Part shown: positions 7,867 to 9,889 of the stretch, one piece after another
Position numbering within the stretch: the stretch's first letter is position 1
Layout of the letters: every line of letters starts with the position of its first letter
Assembly: GCA_013336035.1 (NCBI GenBank)
Contig: JAAXUL010000228.1
Span: 1 to 9,889 of the forward strand
From: Chloroflexales bacterium
GTDB taxonomy: Bacteria > Chloroflexota > Chloroflexia > Chloroflexales > Chloroflexaceae
Length of the DNA: 9,889 bases
Reading direction: 5' to 3'
Notes under the pieces: model-generated
What the model saw: only the letters and a program-made list of their open reading frames with translations
Database searches by the model: none
Told to the model about the DNA's origin: nothing
Translations under genes and position numbers: made by a program

Positions 7867-7931
7867 CCCCATAGTCCCCGTTTCCAGCGCGGGTCGTGCG
7901 GTTCGCGGCGTGGGCCGCACCGCCGGCGCGG

Positions 7932-8771
7932 CTACCCAAACTGCTTGCCGGTGTCACGGCGGTAGCCCCACACCGCCAGCCCGCCGAAGACCACGGCGGT
8001 CCCGATCAGCCACGCGATATGCAGCGCCGCCTGACCGTCGTTCACGCCCACCGCGCGCCAGGCGAGCTGCCCGTAGTGGTACGGCGGCAGGTACGGCGCG
8101 AGCGCCTGCACGAAGGGCGGGAGCGCCGGCACCGGCATCAGAAAGCCGGAGGCGTAGGCGATCGGCAGATAGATGAGGTTGGCGATCGCCCCCGCGCTCG
8201 TCGGCGGCGCCCAGTAGCCCAGCGCGAAGCCGGCGGTGGCCAGCGGGAGCATGCCGAGTACCAGCGTCAGCCCCAGCAAGGCCCACGCCTCGGGCGCCAT
8301 TCGCACCCCGGCGACCAGGGCCGCCACCAGGAACAGCAGTAGCAGCAGCAGGGTCGCAAAGGCCAGCGCCATCACGACTTTGCCCGCGAAGTAGACCCAG
8401 GCGGGCAGCGGCGTGGCCCGCATCAGCTTCATCCAGCCCTGGCCGCGCTCGCTCGCCACGCCGATGCCGAAGCTGAAGAAGGCGATGCCTAGGAGCCCAT
8501 ACGCCGCAAACGAGGCCATCACATACTGGCCGAGCGGCGTGCCGTCCGGCAGGCTCTCGTGCGCGTTGGGCGCGCCGAAGAGCAGGAAGAGCAGGATCGG
8601 GAACAGCAGCGTCGGCACGGAGAACATCGGGATGCGCCAGAGCTTGAGGAACTCGCTGCGCGCCTGCAGCAGCAGCATCGGCCCCAGCTGGCCGGAGCGC
8701 AGCGCGGTCGGGCTCAGGTGCCGGTCACGCGCCAGCGCCGGCGCAGGGTGGCGATCAATCAGCTCATTCAC
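7932..8771 (-). CDS. ABC-2 type transporter permease
   Basis: This 279-residue membrane protein has six hydrophobic segments, at about residues 50-67, 82-107, 127-155, 163-187, 194-215 and 251-270. That is the standard ABC-2 export permease layout, with a short amphipathic QARSEFLKLWR before helix 1. The motif around ASERGQGWMKLMRATPLP after helix 2 and the GF-MPV-LP segment after helix 5 are typical of DrrB/YvfS-like permeases. Start: GTG 8771 overlaps the ATPase stop by 4 nt (GTGA) and has ggagg with 7-nt spacing, so translation is coupled; a downstream Met at residue 32 is a less likely start. It pairs with the ATPase to export an unknown substrate, perhaps a lipid, peptide or drug. Confidence 0.9.
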   Translation of the reverse strand: MNELIDRHPAPALARDRHLSPTALRSGQLGPMLLLQARSEFLKLWRIPMFSVPTLLFPILLFLLFGAPNAHESLPDGTPLGQYVMASFAAYGLLGIAFFSFGIGVASERGQGWMKLMRATPLPAWVYFAGKVVMALAFATLLLLLLFLVAALVAGVRMAPEAWALLGLTLVLGMLPLATAGFALGYWAPPTSAGAIANLIYLPIAYASGFLMPVPALPPFVQALAPYLPPYHYGQLAWRAVGVNDGQAALHIAWLIGTAVVFGGLAVWGYRRDTGKQFG

Positions 8772-9652
8772 GCCGCTTCCTCCTTGATCAAAGCACGAAC
8801 GGCCGTCTCCAGGTCGGCGCCCTGCACCGTCAGGTCGGCGACCTCCCAGTCGGCGCGGAAGAGCGCCCGCAGGAAGGCTTCGGGCTCGGATGTGGAGACG
8901 GCCAGCTTGTGGTCGGCGGCGGCGACGTGCTGGACGCCAGGCAGCCGCCGCGCCTGCGCGATGGGCAGATTGGTGCGGAGCCGCACCAGGGCGTTGGGCA
9001 CCAGCCGCTTGATCTCGGCCGGCGCGCCCTCGGCCACGATCCGCCCCTGGTTGAGCACGACGATCCGGCTGGCCAGCGCGTCGGCCTCCTCGAGGTAGTG
9101 GGTGCTGAACAGGATGGTCTTGCCCCGCGCGGCAAACTCGCGCACCTGCTCCCAGAACGCCGCGCGCGTCTCCACGTCCATGCCGACGGTCGGCTCGTCG
9201 AGGAATAGCAGGTCGGGGTCGCCGGCCAGGGCCAGGGCGAAGTACAGCCGCTGCTTCTGTCCGCCCGAGAGGTCGGCAATCAGCGACCGGCGCTGGGCGG
9301 TCAGGTCGGCCCGGCGCAAAAGCTCGTCGGTGGGAAGCGTAAAGGGGTAGTAGCTCTGGAACAGCCGGAGCACCTCATCGACGCGCAGGCTGTACGGCAC
9401 GCCGGACTCTTGCAGCATCACGCCGATACGCCCGCGGGCGGCCGGATCGGTGGGCCCGCGCCCAAACAGCCGAATGGTCCCGCTGCTTGGTCCGCGCAGG
9501 CCAAGCAACACGCTGATCGCCGTCGTCTTGCCCGCGCCGTTCGGCCCCAGCACCCCCACGATCTCCCCGGGCGCTACGAGCAGGTTGATACCCTTGAGCG
9601 CCTGGACCGCACCATAGTGTTTGGTCAGCGCGTGTGCTTCAATCACATGCAT
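8768..9652 (-). CDS. ABC transporter ATP-binding protein (exporter type)
   Basis: This 294-residue protein has all the nucleotide-binding motifs: Walker A GPNGAGKT (36-43), Q-loop Gln81 (MLQES), signature LSGGQKQR (128-135), Walker B LLFLDEP (Asp152, Glu153), D-loop VGMD and H-loop His185 (STHY). The C-terminal 75 or so residues are the accessory region typical of DrrA/CcmA-class exporters. Start: ATG 9652 with aggagg 6 nt upstream. It is first in a minus-strand operon with the permease (4-nt overlap) and then the broken kinase. This order matches Bacillus yvfR-yvfS-yvfT-yvfU type loci, in which a NarL-type two-component system controls the exporter; here the regulator gene is absent. Confidence 0.94.
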   Translation of the reverse strand: MHVIEAHALTKHYGAVQALKGINLLVAPGEIVGVLGPNGAGKTTAISVLLGLRGPSSGTIRLFGRGPTDPAARGRIGVMLQESGVPYSLRVDEVLRLFQSYYPFTLPTDELLRRADLTAQRRSLIADLSGGQKQRLYFALALAGDPDLLFLDEPTVGMDVETRAAFWEQVREFAARGKTILFSTHYLEEADALASRIVVLNQGRIVAEGAPAEIKRLVPNALVRLRTNLPIAQARRLPGVQHVAAADHKLAVSTSEPEAFLRALFRADWEVADLTVQGADLETAVRALIKEEAA

Positions 9653-9720
9653 CGGATACCTCCTCTGCCAGCGAGGATACCGCGCGCGCGGTGGGGGTGG
9701 ATAGGCCCGATCGACACCAT

Positions 9721-9740
9721 ATGACCGTGCCGAAGGTCAT
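9721..9740. promoter_or_regulatory. Operator-like dyad upstream of the ABC operon
   Basis: ATGACC (9721-9726) and GGTCAT (9735-9740) form a perfect inverted repeat with an 8-nt spacer, starting 69 nt before the ATPase ATG. The size suits a dimeric regulator such as a TetR, MarR or NarL-type protein. Between it and the gene lie ccgcgcgcgcgg (9680-9691) and a direct repeat ggatacc (9654-9660, 9674-9680). No clear -10/-35 pair is visible. I see no gene in 9741-9889. Confidence 0.35.
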
Positions 9741-9889
9741 CCAGGCCGGAGCGCCTTGTGTGCGAGGCCGCACCCGATTCGGGGCGGGCGGGGAACGAAA
9801 GCCCCTCCTGTGTCAGCGCAGCGATCACCATTCGGGCGCGCGACGCGCAGCTCCCGGGCGCAGCCCGACCTCAGATCAGGCCCTGCTCG

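Noticed and set aside
9643..9831. 62-codon minus-strand frame upstream of the ABC ATPase
   Set aside because: It covers the promoter region and ribosome site of the ATPase and shows no coding character.

Overview
The window (roughly two-thirds G+C by eye, all genes on high-GC codons) looks like chromosome from a phototrophic bacterium, most likely a filamentous anoxygenic phototroph of the Chloroflexota. The clues are a (bacterio)chlorophyll synthase of the BchG/ChlG type, a biliverdin-type phytochrome kinase, KdpE-like response regulators with the 'WSxVPI' signature common in that phylum, and a C-rich/G-rich hairpin repeat (41-69) of a kind I associate with Roseiflexus/Chloroflexus-like genomes. 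The assignment is inference; there is no rRNA or other phylogenetic marker here.

Layout. 1-243: no gene, two strong hairpins. 244-762: a small four-helix membrane protein of unknown function. 763-1244: intergenic, with clustered dyads and a TATAAT box. 1245-4770 (+): an apparent operon of an OmpR/KdpE-like regulator (RR1), a bacteriophytochrome histidine kinase with an intact biliverdin cysteine and kinase core, and an Rcp1-like single-domain receiver. 4807-5496 (-): a second KdpE-like regulator (RR2), exactly the same length as RR1 and convergent with the phytochrome operon. 5497-6152: a 656-nt intergenic region, part of it AT-rich, between RR2 and the pigment gene, holding possible promoters and leader-like inverted repeats. 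6153-7097 (+): bacteriochlorophyll synthase. 7247-7866: gene debris, consisting of a short ORF carrying a bchG-like fragment that abuts a truncated DesK/YvfT-type histidine kinase with an in-frame TAG at codon 19. 7932-9652 (-): a translationally coupled ABC-2 permease and ABC ATPase pair, with an operator-like dyad upstream. 9653-9889: no gene.

How the parts may work together. The phytochrome should sense red/far-red light and phosphorylate the Rcp1-like receiver, which keeps all its catalytic residues. RR1 and RR2 bracket this pair. Both carry Glu instead of the phosphoacceptor Asp at residue 53, and they have nearly identical DNA-recognition helices. That suggests a light-sensing island in which two phosphorylation-independent (possibly phosphomimetic) regulators control shared targets, perhaps including the pigment gene whose long upstream region adjoins RR2. 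The right-hand part looks like a decayed ABC exporter plus two-component operon (YvfRSTU-like) that has kept the transporter but lost its sensor.
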